Source: Stemphylium vesicarium (taxonomy: Eukaryota > Ascomycota > Dothideomycetes > Pleosporales > Pleosporaceae). From it: 64,000 nucleotides of DNA. Positions 1 through 10,932 of this stretch are shown here, in pieces. Every line of letters begins with the position of its first letter. Position 1 is the first letter of the stretch. The stretch is taken from positions 124,001-188,000 of the forward strand of contig QXCR01000015.1 in NCBI GenBank assembly GCA_004380135.1. The letters run 5' to 3'. Position numbers and translations under genes: made by a program. The notes below the pieces were generated by a model. It made no database searches, was not told where the DNA came from, and worked only from the letters and a program-made list of their open reading frames with translations.

Positions 1-306
1 AAATGATATGGTATGGTCTCCTCACTCTCAATCTCACTCTCCCCCGCCTTTGCAGGCCCGCTCCGCAAGTCTCCAACACCCCTAGATTTCCTTCGCTGCC
101 CAAGAAAAGCATTCTGAGTAGTAGTGTGAACTTGTTGTGGTATCCGATAGTCGTGTCGCTCATTAAGTATTGAACCTTTGAAAGATTATGAAAAGACATA
201 GAAGAAGTTCCCAGCGCCGTGCAATATGCAGCCAGAAGATGATGAAGAATCCCACTGACAATGATGATGTGTAACAAAATTAGAGAATAAGCACCATCCG
301 CGTATC
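1..306. other. intergenic, 3' side of samB-like gene
   Basis: No supported gene. It should hold the 3' untranslated region of the leftward MYND gene. Confidence 0.5.
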
Positions 307-2133
307 CTACGTCGCGGCGACACACCAGTGGCGATGGAAGACCCACGCGCTCTTCTGGCATTCCTTGCTGCAGTACTTGGTGCGCCTGCAACGACGGCAC
401 TTGGCGAACTGGCGCGTGTACTCCTCCCAGCGGCCGCACTGGTAGTATGCACATTGTCGGATCCCTCCACGAGAGTCGTCTTTCCGGCAAAGGTTGCGCA
501 TAACAACGCTGGCCCAGTACTGCATGTCTGACGTGTGATGGCGGACGGTGAACTGCTCGACAAGAGGGAAAATGTTGAAGTCGTCGGGGAGTTCGTATTC
601 CTCCAGCTCTTCCTCTTCTTCTTCACCCGCCTTGGGAGTCGACGTCTCTCCGTCGAGGAGCTCAGTGCCAATCTTGAGCTTGGGCACCAGGTGAGACTTT
701 TGAAAGTATGTGCGTAGGTTGCAGTACTTTGACACATAGGCCAATAGTTGCAGTGACATGAGGACGTCTTCATCACGGGGCATGGCAGCCAGCACGCTAG
801 CTGAGGCGTTGCGTTCTTGAGCGTAGCGCGGGTACCACGGTGGAGGAGGGTTGGTATTTACGACGTTGATGGTAGGCGGCATGGGAGAGAAGCCGGTAAT
901 GGGGTTGTTCGGAGGCGTGTTGGTGGGGTTGATGAGGCTGCCATCGAGCGCTGGACGATGAGTAATGTTGAAGGTCTCGTTGTTCTCGTCGGTGCCCTCT
1001 GAAGGCGCCGCGATGGGAACAGGTGTGTTGCCGCCATCGAGCATCTCTGCGTTATCCACGATATCGGCCATGTTGATCTCGTTGTTCTGGATGCCGACGA
1101 TTGGTTCGTTCACAGCCGGGCCAGCCGCTGTGGGAGCCTCTGCCGACATGTCATCCTGTGGCGCCTCAACATCCGACTCACCAGACGCAGACAACTGATG
1201 ACGGATCGACGGCCGGCGGCGAGTCCGGGCTAGCCCCGCTCTTGGGCTCGTCTGGCGCGCCTGCGGGGCACTTGGCGTGGTAGGCGACTCTGGTTGGGAG
1301 GTCATCTCACCTTGAAGAGCGGGGAGCATGGAGGGCAGGCGATCGGCATCTCGCACTGGCCGTAGCGCGAAAGCATCGGGGGCCGGATCCATAGAAGGCA
1401 ATGCGGTAACCAATGGCTGGCCAAGGTTGCGTGTGTTGTTGCCAGGAGCTCCAAAAAGCTGTGCTCGGCTCTCGTGACTGCGATGGTGATGGTGGTGGGG
1501 AGGCCGACCGCGTGTAAATGTTGTCCGCTCTGGTGGAGAGCTGAGGGAAAAGTTTGGGATGGGGGTAGCCTCGCCCAGCTGTGCGTCCATGGGCTGGGGG
1601 ATCTCGATGGGAGGAGGGATGATACGGCGCGATCGATCAGCTCGGTGACTGGAGCTGGATGCGACCTCACCCGTCCGCGAAGAGTGGTGCCGGCTCGACG
1701 TTCCCATGCGGGTGGACTTGTGAATCTCGGCTTCGGCTCTCGCCCTCATCTTGTCGACGACCTTGATGTAGTTGTCGAGAATGGAGGCGATGACGGGCAC
1801 CATGTCGGCTTCAACCACACGTGTCCTGACGTTCTCGGACCCTCGTACGCCGATGTTGAAGATGCACTGGAAAGCCAGGTTCCACTTCCACATGTCCATC
1901 ATGTCCTTGCTGCGGCCCTCTTTGAGAATGCATATCAGGCGCTCGATGCCGCCGTCGACGGTGAGGATATCCCTTATGCGGGCGGATGAGGTTGTGAGGT
2001 AGGCGAGATGGTTGAGCGAGTTGATGAGCGGGAGGGTCGATGTGCAGTCGAGGGCGCGGCGGTCGTAGAGGGCCGTGGTGATGCCGACCGAGGCCTTGTT
2101 GGCGTTCGGGATACTAAAGTTGACTTCACGCAT
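307..2133 (-). CDS. samB: MYND zinc-finger protein, samB/mub1-like
   Basis: A single-exon 608-residue protein. The N-terminal 130 residues are a conserved helical region that begins MREVNFSIPNANKASVGITT. A long low-complexity middle follows (His-rich, Pro/Ser/Thr-rich). The last 50 residues form a MYND zinc finger: Cys pairs in CAYYQCGRW, then KCRRCRRTKYCSKEC and a final HRHWC. This order matches Aspergillus SamB and yeast Mub1. Family knowledge: Mub1 works with the Ubr2 ubiquitin ligase in protein turnover, and SamB affects polarised growth and conidiation. The start ATG opens the conserved N-terminus directly. The upstream region is shared with the divergent CorA gene. The function of this copy is inferred from the family. 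Confidence 0.9.
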   Translation of the reverse strand: MREVNFSIPNANKASVGITTALYDRRALDCTSTLPLINSLNHLAYLTTSSARIRDILTVDGGIERLICILKEGRSKDMMDMWKWNLAFQCIFNIGVRGSENVRTRVVEADMVPVIASILDNYIKVVDKMRARAEAEIHKSTRMGTSSRHHSSRTGEVASSSSHRADRSRRIIPPPIEIPQPMDAQLGEATPIPNFSLSSPPERTTFTRGRPPHHHHHRSHESRAQLFGAPGNNTRNLGQPLVTALPSMDPAPDAFALRPVRDADRLPSMLPALQGEMTSQPESPTTPSAPQARQTSPRAGLARTRRRPSIRHQLSASGESDVEAPQDDMSAEAPTAAGPAVNEPIVGIQNNEINMADIVDNAEMLDGGNTPVPIAAPSEGTDENNETFNITHRPALDGSLINPTNTPPNNPITGFSPMPPTINVVNTNPPPPWYPRYAQERNASASVLAAMPRDEDVLMSLQLLAYVSKYCNLRTYFQKSHLVPKLKIGTELLDGETSTPKAGEEEEEELEEYELPDDFNIFPLVEQFTVRHHTSDMQYWASVVMRNLCRKDDSRGGIRQCAYYQCGRWEEYTRQFAKCRRCRRTKYCSKECQKSAWVFHRHWCVAAT

Positions 2134-3680
2134 GTTTGATGCTGTCTAGTGCCGTGGCTGCGCGGAAGAAACAGAGACTGCGTGGTGGACAGCAAGCAGT
2201 CGGGGGGTGGCTGCAGGCAATCGTCGGCCAAACGACGATGCTCGGGGAGGTGAGAGAGATAAAGAGAAGGGGCAGCCAGGCCCGGTTTGTCGGCCTGTTG
2301 TTGTGTGCAGGCGAGGCGATGGGGCTATCGAGGGGTCCGTGTGGTGGTGGGCGGTGGTCCAAGATGGCGCTTCACGTTTGACGTGATGCTGGCTGGGCGG
2401 CGTGGAGGTTAGGAGGGTACCCGCTCGCCTGGTGGGACGGATGGCAGGCTGGACTGGGACGAGATGGGCGTGATAAATGGGCGCAATGGGCGAAAGGGGG
2501 ATTGCGATGTGCAGTCGGCGGGAGATGAGCCTTGTTTGCTGTTGTTAGGGGCGCCGGGATGCGAGATGGATTCGCTGCCACGGCCTGGAAGGCAAGAGCC
2601 GTCCTGACACGGCGCTGTAGGAGGGGGGGGGGGACCACGCGACACAGCGGCACGGGGGAGGCTCGCTGCTGGTCGCTGCTGTGCTGGTCGCCGGATATGG
2701 ATCGTGTCTAAGGCTGGACTATGGTATGTTGGCGATGAGGCTGTCTAGATGAATGGGATGTAGAGGCGGTTCGGATCAGAGGTCATGGGCAGTGGTGGAG
2801 CAGCTAGTTCCACTATAAGCACTGGCACCTGTACCGCCGAGAAGGGTAGCCTCGAACCGCTAATTTCATGCGCTACGGGCGAGGCAAAGACACAAATTCA
2901 CGGGAACAAGTTGCAGTGCCGCTTACCGACGCTGCTTGGAAATGCAGACATGGAAGAAATGCTGACAGTGGACGGCTCCTCTCTCCATCTCACTGCACCG
3001 CGTCCTATGATGATTCCCCTTGCACGCACGCACATGCCCTCACACGCTCACGCCACAAGTGGCGCGCTTCCTCTGGCACGCTTGGCTTGGAATGCGCCGA
3101 AGGATTTTGCCCGCAGCCTTGCTAGCAGACGTTGTTCTGATTAAAGAGCGACAGCCTGCATACGCGCTCACCCTTCTCGGCAGTACTCGAGAGGCTGCGG
3201 TTGCAAGCCGGCTGAGTGCAGACTGCTGCTGCGCTGCTGACAAAGGCCTGCCCTCCCCTTCGGCGCCATGTCGTGTCACCAGCCATGAACAAGTGGACTC
3301 GACTTAATGCGCCCCCCCCCCAGTTGTCACTGTGAAAATATGCCAGCATGCAGCGAGCCCTTTTCCGCCCAGAGAATGCGGGACCGCTTGCTATCCAACT
3401 GCCAGGACAAGAGCCCTGCGGGGAGACACTGCACCGTCTCTCAACGTTATTTTTCGTCATTGCTAGGCCCATGGCTGAAACCCTGCGCCGGCATTAGAGC
3501 TGAGAGGTGGTTGCTACTTCACAACGGGGGCTGCACAGGGGAACTGTTCACTATGCACTCGATACGATCTGCGCAACTAACCTAATGGCTATCGCAATTT
3601 CACTTCTTACTCTCGTTAACCTTCCATTCAGACGCACAACTGACTAAGCTTTTGCTCTTACACGGCTATACTGACGCGTG
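2134..3680. other. divergent intergenic region, samB/CorA
   Basis: About 1.5 kb between two divergent genes, with a G-run near 2625 and a C-run near 3312. Only short open frames lie in it, and none has a recognisable domain. It should hold both promoters and 5' leaders. Confidence 0.5.
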
Positions 3681-5693
3681 ATGTCGGCCTCTCCCCACGA
3701 GACGCGAGTCCAAGACTTTGCATCCGCCCCGCCAGCCCCTAACGAACCCGAGCGCTCTGCCTCAGACTCCGCCGCCCCTCCGAACCTGACGCTCGATACC
3801 CAGCTCAATGGAGAGCAGAGAAGTCGTGGTCGCTCTGCGACTGCTACAACGGCCACTTCTGCCCTTCCCCGGAATCCAGAGGACTTGGTCTCCCCTGATC
3901 GCTTCTCCGTAGACTCCACCCTACGCCGCCGAATAACCCGATCGCACACAGTCAAGCATTACCAGTCCCCTACGCGGCCTTACCAGCATCAAGAGCCAGG
4001 TGCCGAGCCTGGTGTAGATACCAAAAACGAGACCGAGGCGGCCAACTACCACCACCTATACGCCCGATGTCAGATCACAGTGGTGGACTTTTCCGATGAA
4101 AGGGTCGAATGCCACGAACTAGACAATGATACGTTAGAGGACTTTCTGAACTATCCCAAGGAGGATTGGGTAGCATGCCGATGGATCAATGTGAATGGCT
4201 TGAGCTGGGATGTCATCCGCTCCCTGGGCAACCACAAGCAGCTGCACAGGCTGGCTATTGAGGATTTGATGAGCACGCAAAGCAGGACCAAAGTCGACTG
4301 GTACTCTGACCAAGCTTTCTTGCTCCTGACCCTCTCCAAGCTTGTCCGGACTCCCATGGACGAGGATTCGGAAAGCGAGTCCGACTCGGATTCTGACGAC
4401 AGCGAGGAGCGACGATACAAGCACGCTCGCTCACGATCCCGCTCACGGCACTCGTCGTTCAACAAGAAGAAGAAATCGCAGAAGCCATCGCTATTCAAGA
4501 GAGCGAAGAACATGTTTTCCCCGGGGGACGATGGGAAGAAGCAGATGCGACGAGACGACATGCTACATACCCTGGACGGCCTGGAAAAGCAGCTTGACGG
4601 TACACCTCTTCAAAAGGTCAAGATAGCAACACCTCCAGCAACAACTGCCGTGCGCACTCTCCAGAGATACCGCGGCGGCTACAACCTCGACCGGATAGTC
4701 TATCTGGAACAGCATTCCGCTCTCACAGAGAAGCACCTCACTGTCAGTGTTGAGCAAGTCAGCATCTTCCTACTTGCCGACAACTCAGTCATCTCCTTCT
4801 TTGAGCACTCAGCCGACGACGTAGAAGACATGATCTTGAAGCGACTGCGAACCGAAGACACCATCCTCCGTCGCAGCCAAGACAGCAGCATGATAGTGCA
4901 AGCCATCATCGACGCCATTGTCGATCTGGCCATACCCGTGGTAGCCGCCTACGAAGACGCCATGGGCGAGCTAGAACTCGACGTGCTAGAAGAGCCAGAG
5001 CTGCACCACAGCCAACTCCTGTACCTTCTCACATCCGAACTTTCCATCCTACGCAACACCATCCAACCCATTGTCTCCCTTATCAACTCACTCCGCGACC
5101 ACAAAGCCGATCCCATGGCCCAAGCAAGCATGAGCCAAAGCCACAGCAACCTGGCCACCCGCAAAACCATGACATCCATCAACATCAGCCCGCTCGCGCA
5201 CACCTACCTTGGCGACGTAGAAGACCACTGCATCATGATCACCGCCTCCCTGGACCAAATGCGGCGCGCGGCCGACAACCTCATAGACCTAATCTTCAAC
5301 ATGATGGGCGCCTTCCAAAACGAATCCATGAAGATCCTCACCGCCGTCACCATCTTCTTCCTCCCCCTGACCTTTCTCGTCGGATACTTTGGCCAGAACT
5401 TTGATCGCTTCAATGGCGTCCAGCACCACTCTGATGCCTTCTTTTGGATCATTGCCGTTCCTGTTATGGCTGTTACGCTCATCGTGCTCATGGCTGATCG
5501 TATCCTCAGGAAGATCAAGCATTGGAGTGGGAAGTTGAAGAGGAGGGAGGCGAAGAGGAGGGCGGTCAGGAAGGGCAAGGTTGCTAGTAATGGCATCTTG
5601 GGAGATGGAATTGGGCTTAGTAATGGGGCTGTTAATCAGAGGGCGAGGAGACGGCAGACTATGTATAGTAAGGGGAATATTGGGTCGTTTTAG
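3681..5693 (+). CDS. CorA-family magnesium transporter
   Basis: A single-exon protein of 670 residues. The N-terminal 100 residues are disordered and basic. A cytosolic CorA domain follows, interrupted at about residues 230-290 by an acidic Ser/Asp-Glu tract and a basic Arg/Ser/Lys tract. Near the C-terminus are two membrane segments, about ILTAVTIFFLPLTFLVGYF and FFWIIAVPVMAVTLIVLMA, then a basic cytosolic tail. The family signature after the first segment, normally G-M-N, reads G-Q-N here (GYFGQNF). CorA/Alr proteins form pentameric Mg2+ channels. Family membership is clear; ion choice is not proven. The first in-frame ATG (3681) was chosen; three bases upstream is a GTG. Confidence 0.9.
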   Translation: MSASPHETRVQDFASAPPAPNEPERSASDSAAPPNLTLDTQLNGEQRSRGRSATATTATSALPRNPEDLVSPDRFSVDSTLRRRITRSHTVKHYQSPTRPYQHQEPGAEPGVDTKNETEAANYHHLYARCQITVVDFSDERVECHELDNDTLEDFLNYPKEDWVACRWINVNGLSWDVIRSLGNHKQLHRLAIEDLMSTQSRTKVDWYSDQAFLLLTLSKLVRTPMDEDSESESDSDSDDSEERRYKHARSRSRSRHSSFNKKKKSQKPSLFKRAKNMFSPGDDGKKQMRRDDMLHTLDGLEKQLDGTPLQKVKIATPPATTAVRTLQRYRGGYNLDRIVYLEQHSALTEKHLTVSVEQVSIFLLADNSVISFFEHSADDVEDMILKRLRTEDTILRRSQDSSMIVQAIIDAIVDLAIPVVAAYEDAMGELELDVLEEPELHHSQLLYLLTSELSILRNTIQPIVSLINSLRDHKADPMAQASMSQSHSNLATRKTMTSINISPLAHTYLGDVEDHCIMITASLDQMRRAADNLIDLIFNMMGAFQNESMKILTAVTIFFLPLTFLVGYFGQNFDRFNGVQHHSDAFFWIIAVPVMAVTLIVLMADRILRKIKHWSGKLKRREAKRRAVRKGKVASNGILGDGIGLSNGAVNQRARRRQTMYSKGNIGSF

Positions 5694-5980
5694 AGGGTGG
5701 CGGTACACGGGGAGTGAAGTGGGTACTGTTGTCGCGAGGCTTTGGTTTATATTTCTTTTGTCATCATATCGTCCAAGGGTCATGTATGATGGAGAAGGAT
5801 AGCAGGCGTTGATCTGATTTCCTGCTCATATAGATGTTTTTTGTACTGTTTATCTAGAAGATAATCCTTATATTTTTTACTCCATCTTTCCAGTCCACTC
5901 TGCGTTAGTTTTCCTCGTTTTGCAATATATGAGCCTTTGTATCTTTGACGTTGACTTATTTCTCTAGAAATAGGTATACT

Positions 5981-6021
5981 ATCTGGTGTGTGCGTGCTGA
6001 TTCTGACGTAGGTCAACGCTT
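5981..6021 (+). repeat. short dispersed repeat, copy 1
   Basis: About 40 bp resembles 39414-39452, allowing a 2-base gap. The shared core includes CTGACGT and CAACGCTT. It lies immediately upstream of the truncated gene at 6022 and may mark a breakpoint or an old transposon scrap. Confidence 0.4.
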
Positions 6022-7500
6022 GTTTACAACAGACGGCAGTATACTGGGAACAGGTACCTAATGCTGGTCTGTCGCCAAACTGCTGACGAGATGAGAGCGC
6101 TGCCGTTTGAGTTGAACTCAGCCACGTTCACCACATCAAATACCAACACGGACCATTTCAGCGACCGGGCCCGACTCTTCGATAAGGTACTAGAGAGATT
6201 GTACATCGCAAAATCTAGGTCCTTTTCCCGGGTTGGACCGTTCGTCACGGATGACATCGAGCAACAGCTGATCGCCAAATATCCAAAATCTGCAACAATC
6301 ATTCGTCGCCTCCGCAACATGGACCGAGAAGAGCGTAACAAATGGGTAAGGCGTCATAGCGAACATAGTCGAAAACTCACGCATGAAGAACACAGCATGA
6401 TCCACGACTTGCTACAGATGTTATCACATTGCTCCGAATTCGTTGAGATGACACGCGCACTGCTAGGCGGAGATGCAGACAAGCTTCCAAAACTGGGATC
6501 CCACAGCCTCCGGAACAACCAGGGCAAGTGTGGCCTGTTAGCGCTCAACCCTGACCCTTGGCACCTTCCTACTACCGATGAACTGGTCGACATGATGGAG
6601 AAAGTAACCTCCTTACCATTTTTTTCTGGGTACTCTTCGTGGCCTGGTTCATAGGAAATGTTCCGAAGTGGAGAGGGCATGATTAGAAGCCACACCAAAT
6701 TTTTCGTCTCCGCGGCTTCACTCGATATACGCTTCTTCTACACCCTACTCCGGGTTGTTCGAATGAGATTGCGACAAATCGTCCTTCACGAAGCTCATGT
6801 CAGCGTTGCTCAACCAGCAAGTAATTGTAGAGGCCTTATTCACTTCGCGGACGAGAACAGCAAACTTCAAATCGTTCGCCGTGTCGAGCTCTGGGACACA
6901 GTTCTGGCAGAGACTCAGCTTGAAGGAATTGAACAAGATGAGCATGGCCGCGACAATTCACGGCCAAGACCATCAATCTTTCACGGCAATTTGTCACCGT
7001 GCGTTGTGTATCGATTTTGACTTACACGTGAGATTGAGCCTTGGATAACAGAGGCGTTGGCGCTCGAACATTCGGGTATACCCGCTGGCAGTTTCTCCCT
7101 TGTCATCGAGGATGAGACTTGCATGACGCAACCGGTTGTCGGCATCATGGTCGAGGACTTGCAATGGCAGGAAGCGTTAGAGATGTGGTGCAGTCGGCAC
7201 CCTCCACCAAGGAATACAAGGCATGATCACTATGTCTTCCACGGTTTTCTAAAGGCCATGAGAAAAATGCTCGAGGGTACTGGGGTAATCCAGTTTAACA
7301 ACTGTAGTGCTGAGCTCGCGGATCCCGAACATCTTCTTGCGATGAATCGGGATTTAGTGAGAGCTGATATGTGATGGAGAAGATGGTCTCAGTTGCCTAG
7401 CAACGGAATCAAGCCTCCGCCACCCACCACATGGCTTGGAATACTCCTAGAGTATCTCCTGGAGTCTACAGATGAAGAGAAGCGGAGGTACAGGCAATGA
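6022..7500 (+). pseudogene. broken paralog A of the tandem pair
   Basis: One reading frame runs from about 6022 to 7500 with three internal stops: TAG at 6652, TGA at 7018 and TGA at 7372. No intron explains them. The part at 6755-6905 (RMRLRQIVLHEAHVSVAQ then FADENSKLQIVRRVELWDTV) matches copy B at 9710-9860 (RMHLRRIVLSENHVAVAL then CQENSKLRIERKVDLWRAV). The frame opens at a segment (YLMLVCRQTADEMRALPFEL) that normally follows an F-box-like N-terminus (LPRELRDMIYERYL in copy B), so copy A has lost its 5' end. The family resembles fungal F-box/2EXR-like proteins of unknown role. Confidence 0.7.
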
Positions 7501-8940
7501 TTGTGGAGGTCACTTCTGTTCCTGTCGTTAGCACAACTTTAGCCCGGGTGTCCAATGAATTTTATACGGTGAGTAGCCAGATTTATGCGCTGAGTCGCGG
7601 GATAGATAAAATGAATGTGACTGATTTATCATGAGTTCGGGATGAAATACACAACTTGTCACGCAACCGGCGATCATTGATGCAGGACTAAATTCACAAA
7701 AGTCTTCGAGACTTTGTCCTACATCTTTCAACTTCTCCTCCAATTAAACACTTAATGCACACCGTTCCGAGACGGCATAGCCTAATTAAGTACAAGTTTT
7801 AGAGGTAACATGTGGTAAAGCCGACATATCTCTCCAAACCATGGTATCCGCATACGATCCATTTTGGTCCCGAACACTAGGTCGGCTCATGTAGGTAGTC
7901 ATCAACACCAATCTCTTCCCGCCCGAGGTCTTCAGAACCATAACCGCTGATCACCGCAAGTTCCAAGCATGTTTCGTAGCCTAACTTAAGGAATCGGTAC
8001 TGACGCAATCGCAGGCTCCGATCCGACTTTTGCTCCGACAACGACCACAGCTGCCTAATCGAAAATGTCCTACCACGCACCCTCGCACCAAATCTGAACC
8101 CATCGACTCGTAGCTTTGCATAGTCGTCTATTTGGGAGACATTCGCGTTGGACGCTGTGGAAAAGGTAGGTGAATGCGTTGGGTGACCTGCTGCTGCTGC
8201 ATCGGGGTTGCGGTGAAGACAAGTTTACTCACTACATCATCGTCGTCCCTCTACATTGCATATTTCTCGCCACTCTGATGCGCATCTATAGTAAGGACCG
8301 GTAGATCTCCTTGTGTAAGCTGCACTTCGTCAATACCTACCAAGGAAGGGTAGTCGCTGCTACTTTCCTCAACTTTTTGCTTGGCCGGCACTTGAGATGT
8401 TCTACCAGACGGATACGGTGGAGCTCAAGAGGTTCCTCAGCCAATGAACAGGCTTGCGTTGCATCTTTGGGGTTGTCAATGCGGCAGCCTGGAATTCCGA
8501 GGGCCGCGAGGCACCCTTTTCATTCTACTCGGTACGATGGTAGGGATTAGGTTGCCATTCTGTGCGCCTCATCTCTCTAATCTCACCTTGGCCATCTGTC
8601 GAAGCTCATCAATTTTATTCGTCAGCCAAGTATCACCCAGCTGATCAGTCCAAGTTCGCCCTGGCTTTCCCCGTCTCTTCTTATCCAACTCGGGGTCATT
8701 CTTCGGTACAGTATAGATGATCTTTTTCAACCCAAGCTCGCCTATCGCTAACATTGGAACGTGAAACTCCGGAAGCGGCGAGTACTTAAGCTCGCTACTG
8801 AAGCTTCGATAATTTTGACTCATCGCCCTGCGCATCCTTTCCTCCCTTTACCATCCACAACATTTATTGAGGATCATCCTCGCATTACCCGAACATTCCA
8901 TCTCGATCTTAAGCTGCCCATCTGCTAATCAGTTACGAAT
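7501..8940. other. gap between the two paralogs
   Basis: About 1.4 kb with only short frames. A leftward frame at 8569-8823 could encode about 84 residues (start MSQNYRSFSSELKY), but it has no recognisable domain and no supporting context. Nothing else is visible. Confidence 0.4.
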
Positions 8941-10285
8941 ATGTCTCTCGATGCTCCGAACACGCAGTCGCAGTCCAGGCTCTTCGCGCTTCCCCGAGAG
9001 CTTCGTGACATGATATACGAGCGTTATCTCTCGGTCGGAAATGGCAACTCATATCGCTACGAGACAAAGAAACTCGTTGCAACAAACAACCATCCCATCG
9101 ATGTCGTCCCAATGTACACCTGTACACTCGTAACCACCGAAATGAAAGGGCTGGCCTTGTCACTCAATATGATCCACTTCAGCACAGTCTACGACACCGA
9201 CCTCAGCGAGGTCATGGGGGATTTTGCGGCGCTAGTCCAAAAGATCACAGTCTGCAAATCTTGCATACTCTGGGCAGCGCATACATGCATCGACTCTAAC
9301 ACAGCTTCATAATTGGTATCAGAATTCCCCGGATTCTCACCTCTCATCAAAGCCTTCCAAGAAGGGCAAGTCACAGACGCTCAACTGAGGAATAACTGCA
9401 GAGAGACGCCATCTACGTATCGAAGATTTGTCGATGCCGCCTTACGTCTCCTTCATCGACGACTGGAAGTTGTCAGATCTGTCGCGAACGATGAGTCGCT
9501 TGGGTGGCTGGCAAATCGTCTTCCGGAACTTCTTGATATAGATGCTACTCTATGGAGGTTGCTGGTTGATCCTAATGTGTGTGAGAAGATGGTAGCCATT
9601 TTAGTAAGGTACTTTTCCTTCCCGGAAGTCTGGGAGAGAGAGAAGTATCGAATCTTCGCGGCCTCAATGGCGATCTACTTCCTGGCTCGCCTGCCTCCTA
9701 CCACTCGAATGCATTTACGACGCATTGTCTTGTCAGAAAATCATGTCGCAGTCGCCTTGCCCGAATGCCATGCCCAAGGTCTCATACGATACTGCCAAGA
9801 AAACTCCAAGCTTAGGATTGAGCGGAAAGTGGACCTCTGGCGAGCTGTGTTCCTAGCTAGCTCGGAGTCAAATTTTCGCGTTACGGTAGGAAATCCTAAT
9901 AATGTAGGATCCTCCCGCATAGATGAGCTGCGTACTAATTCCGTCACACGACCACGTCTGGCACAGTGGATATTGGTGTAAGATAAGAGAAAAGAACGGC
10001 TTTGTCGCAGAAGGGTTTCCGCAGGCGTTACGCGAGATCACCAACAAGACATGCCCAGTGGTTGGATGCAAATTTGATCCGGGAGAAGAGTGGGATCCAG
10101 AGATCTTCTTGTCGAAGGGACGTTATTGGACTCGCGAAACATGGCAGCATAAGTGGAATGATCATGAGCCTAGGAACTTCGACACTGACCCACCAATACC
10201 GCACTGGCTTGATATCCGGCTCGAAGACGCATTGCCAGAGAGAGAAGTCATTGGCCAAGGGTCAGCTCATCGTTGGGACATGTAG
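8941..10285 (+). pseudogene. broken paralog B, F-box-like N-terminus
   Basis: The frame starts MSLDAPNTQSQSRLFALPRE and carries an F-box/2EXR-like opening (LPRELRDMIYERYLS). A TAA at 9310 interrupts it and the same frame then continues to 9981. The C-terminal part lies in the next frame (9923-10285, FVAEGFPQALREITNKTCPV). The switch would need a frameshift near 9886-9985, because the only GT..AG pairs there are 33-37 nt apart. It is paralogous to copy A. I read it as a pseudogene; a very short unusual intron plus readthrough is the weaker alternative. Confidence 0.65.
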
Positions 10286-10485
10286 TAATTACTCGTTTGT
10301 GCCTTGTATAGCATCAGGGGGGCTGGTAGGGAGCGCTGACAAGGAACAGCTTCTCCAGCATGAACCCTTCTCCCTATGCAACTTTGTGTGCACCCACGTG
10401 TTTCTTTCCCAAGCTCATACCTTCACTTTGGGATTTGGTGGTAGATAGACGATATAATAACATTGAATAACCTATGCAAGATGAT

Positions 10486-10517
<32 letters not shown>

Positions 10518-10518
10518 C

Positions 10519-10553
<35 letters not shown>

Positions 10554-10932
10554 CAGCTCAATAGGCTGACGCCCAGGTAGCCACGGTGCAGTTCAGGGCG
10601 ACAAATGCTTTCGCGCGATCTTCTCTTTGCACAGTGAAAGAGGCCGAGAGTCCATTTGTGGCAGCAACAAAATGGCCCTGTAAGAAATGCCCTCGTTGAG
10701 GTACGATGGCGTGTGTAGAGCCATTCTTTCTTATCTTTCAGCCCACAGAACTTTGAACGGCTGTGTGCTGCAAAAATGGGTCTATCAAGTCAGCATTCTA
10801 CAGAGGGTCTGCACACGCTGGACCTGATCAGGTAATCTGATAGTAAATCACAGCAATGGATAACAACACAGTAATATTAGAACAGCGTACAAGCCGCCTT
10901 CCTGCTCACATTCTCCACCAGCACCGCATCAC
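10286..10932. other. intergenic with microsatellites
   Basis: No gene is visible. It holds the CA/CT microsatellite at 10489-10550 and the 3' side of the leftward dihydroxyacetone kinase gene. Confidence 0.5.
10489..10550. repeat. compound microsatellite (CA)n-(CT)n
   Basis: About 14 CA units (10489-10517) followed, after a 3-base break, by 15 CT units (10521-10550). Confidence 0.95.

Noticed and set aside
8569..8835. A leftward frame of about 88 residues between the two broken paralogs
   Set aside because: No domain, signal peptide, homologous copy or splice context. The length is within what chance frames give here.
9886..10010. Introns that would rescue paralog B
   Set aside because: The only GT..AG pairs that could join the frames are 33-37 nt long, below the usual fungal minimum, and the TAA at 9310 would still remain.
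10489..10550. CA/CT tract as a CRISPR-like or functional array
   Set aside because: It is a simple dinucleotide microsatellite with no spacer structure.
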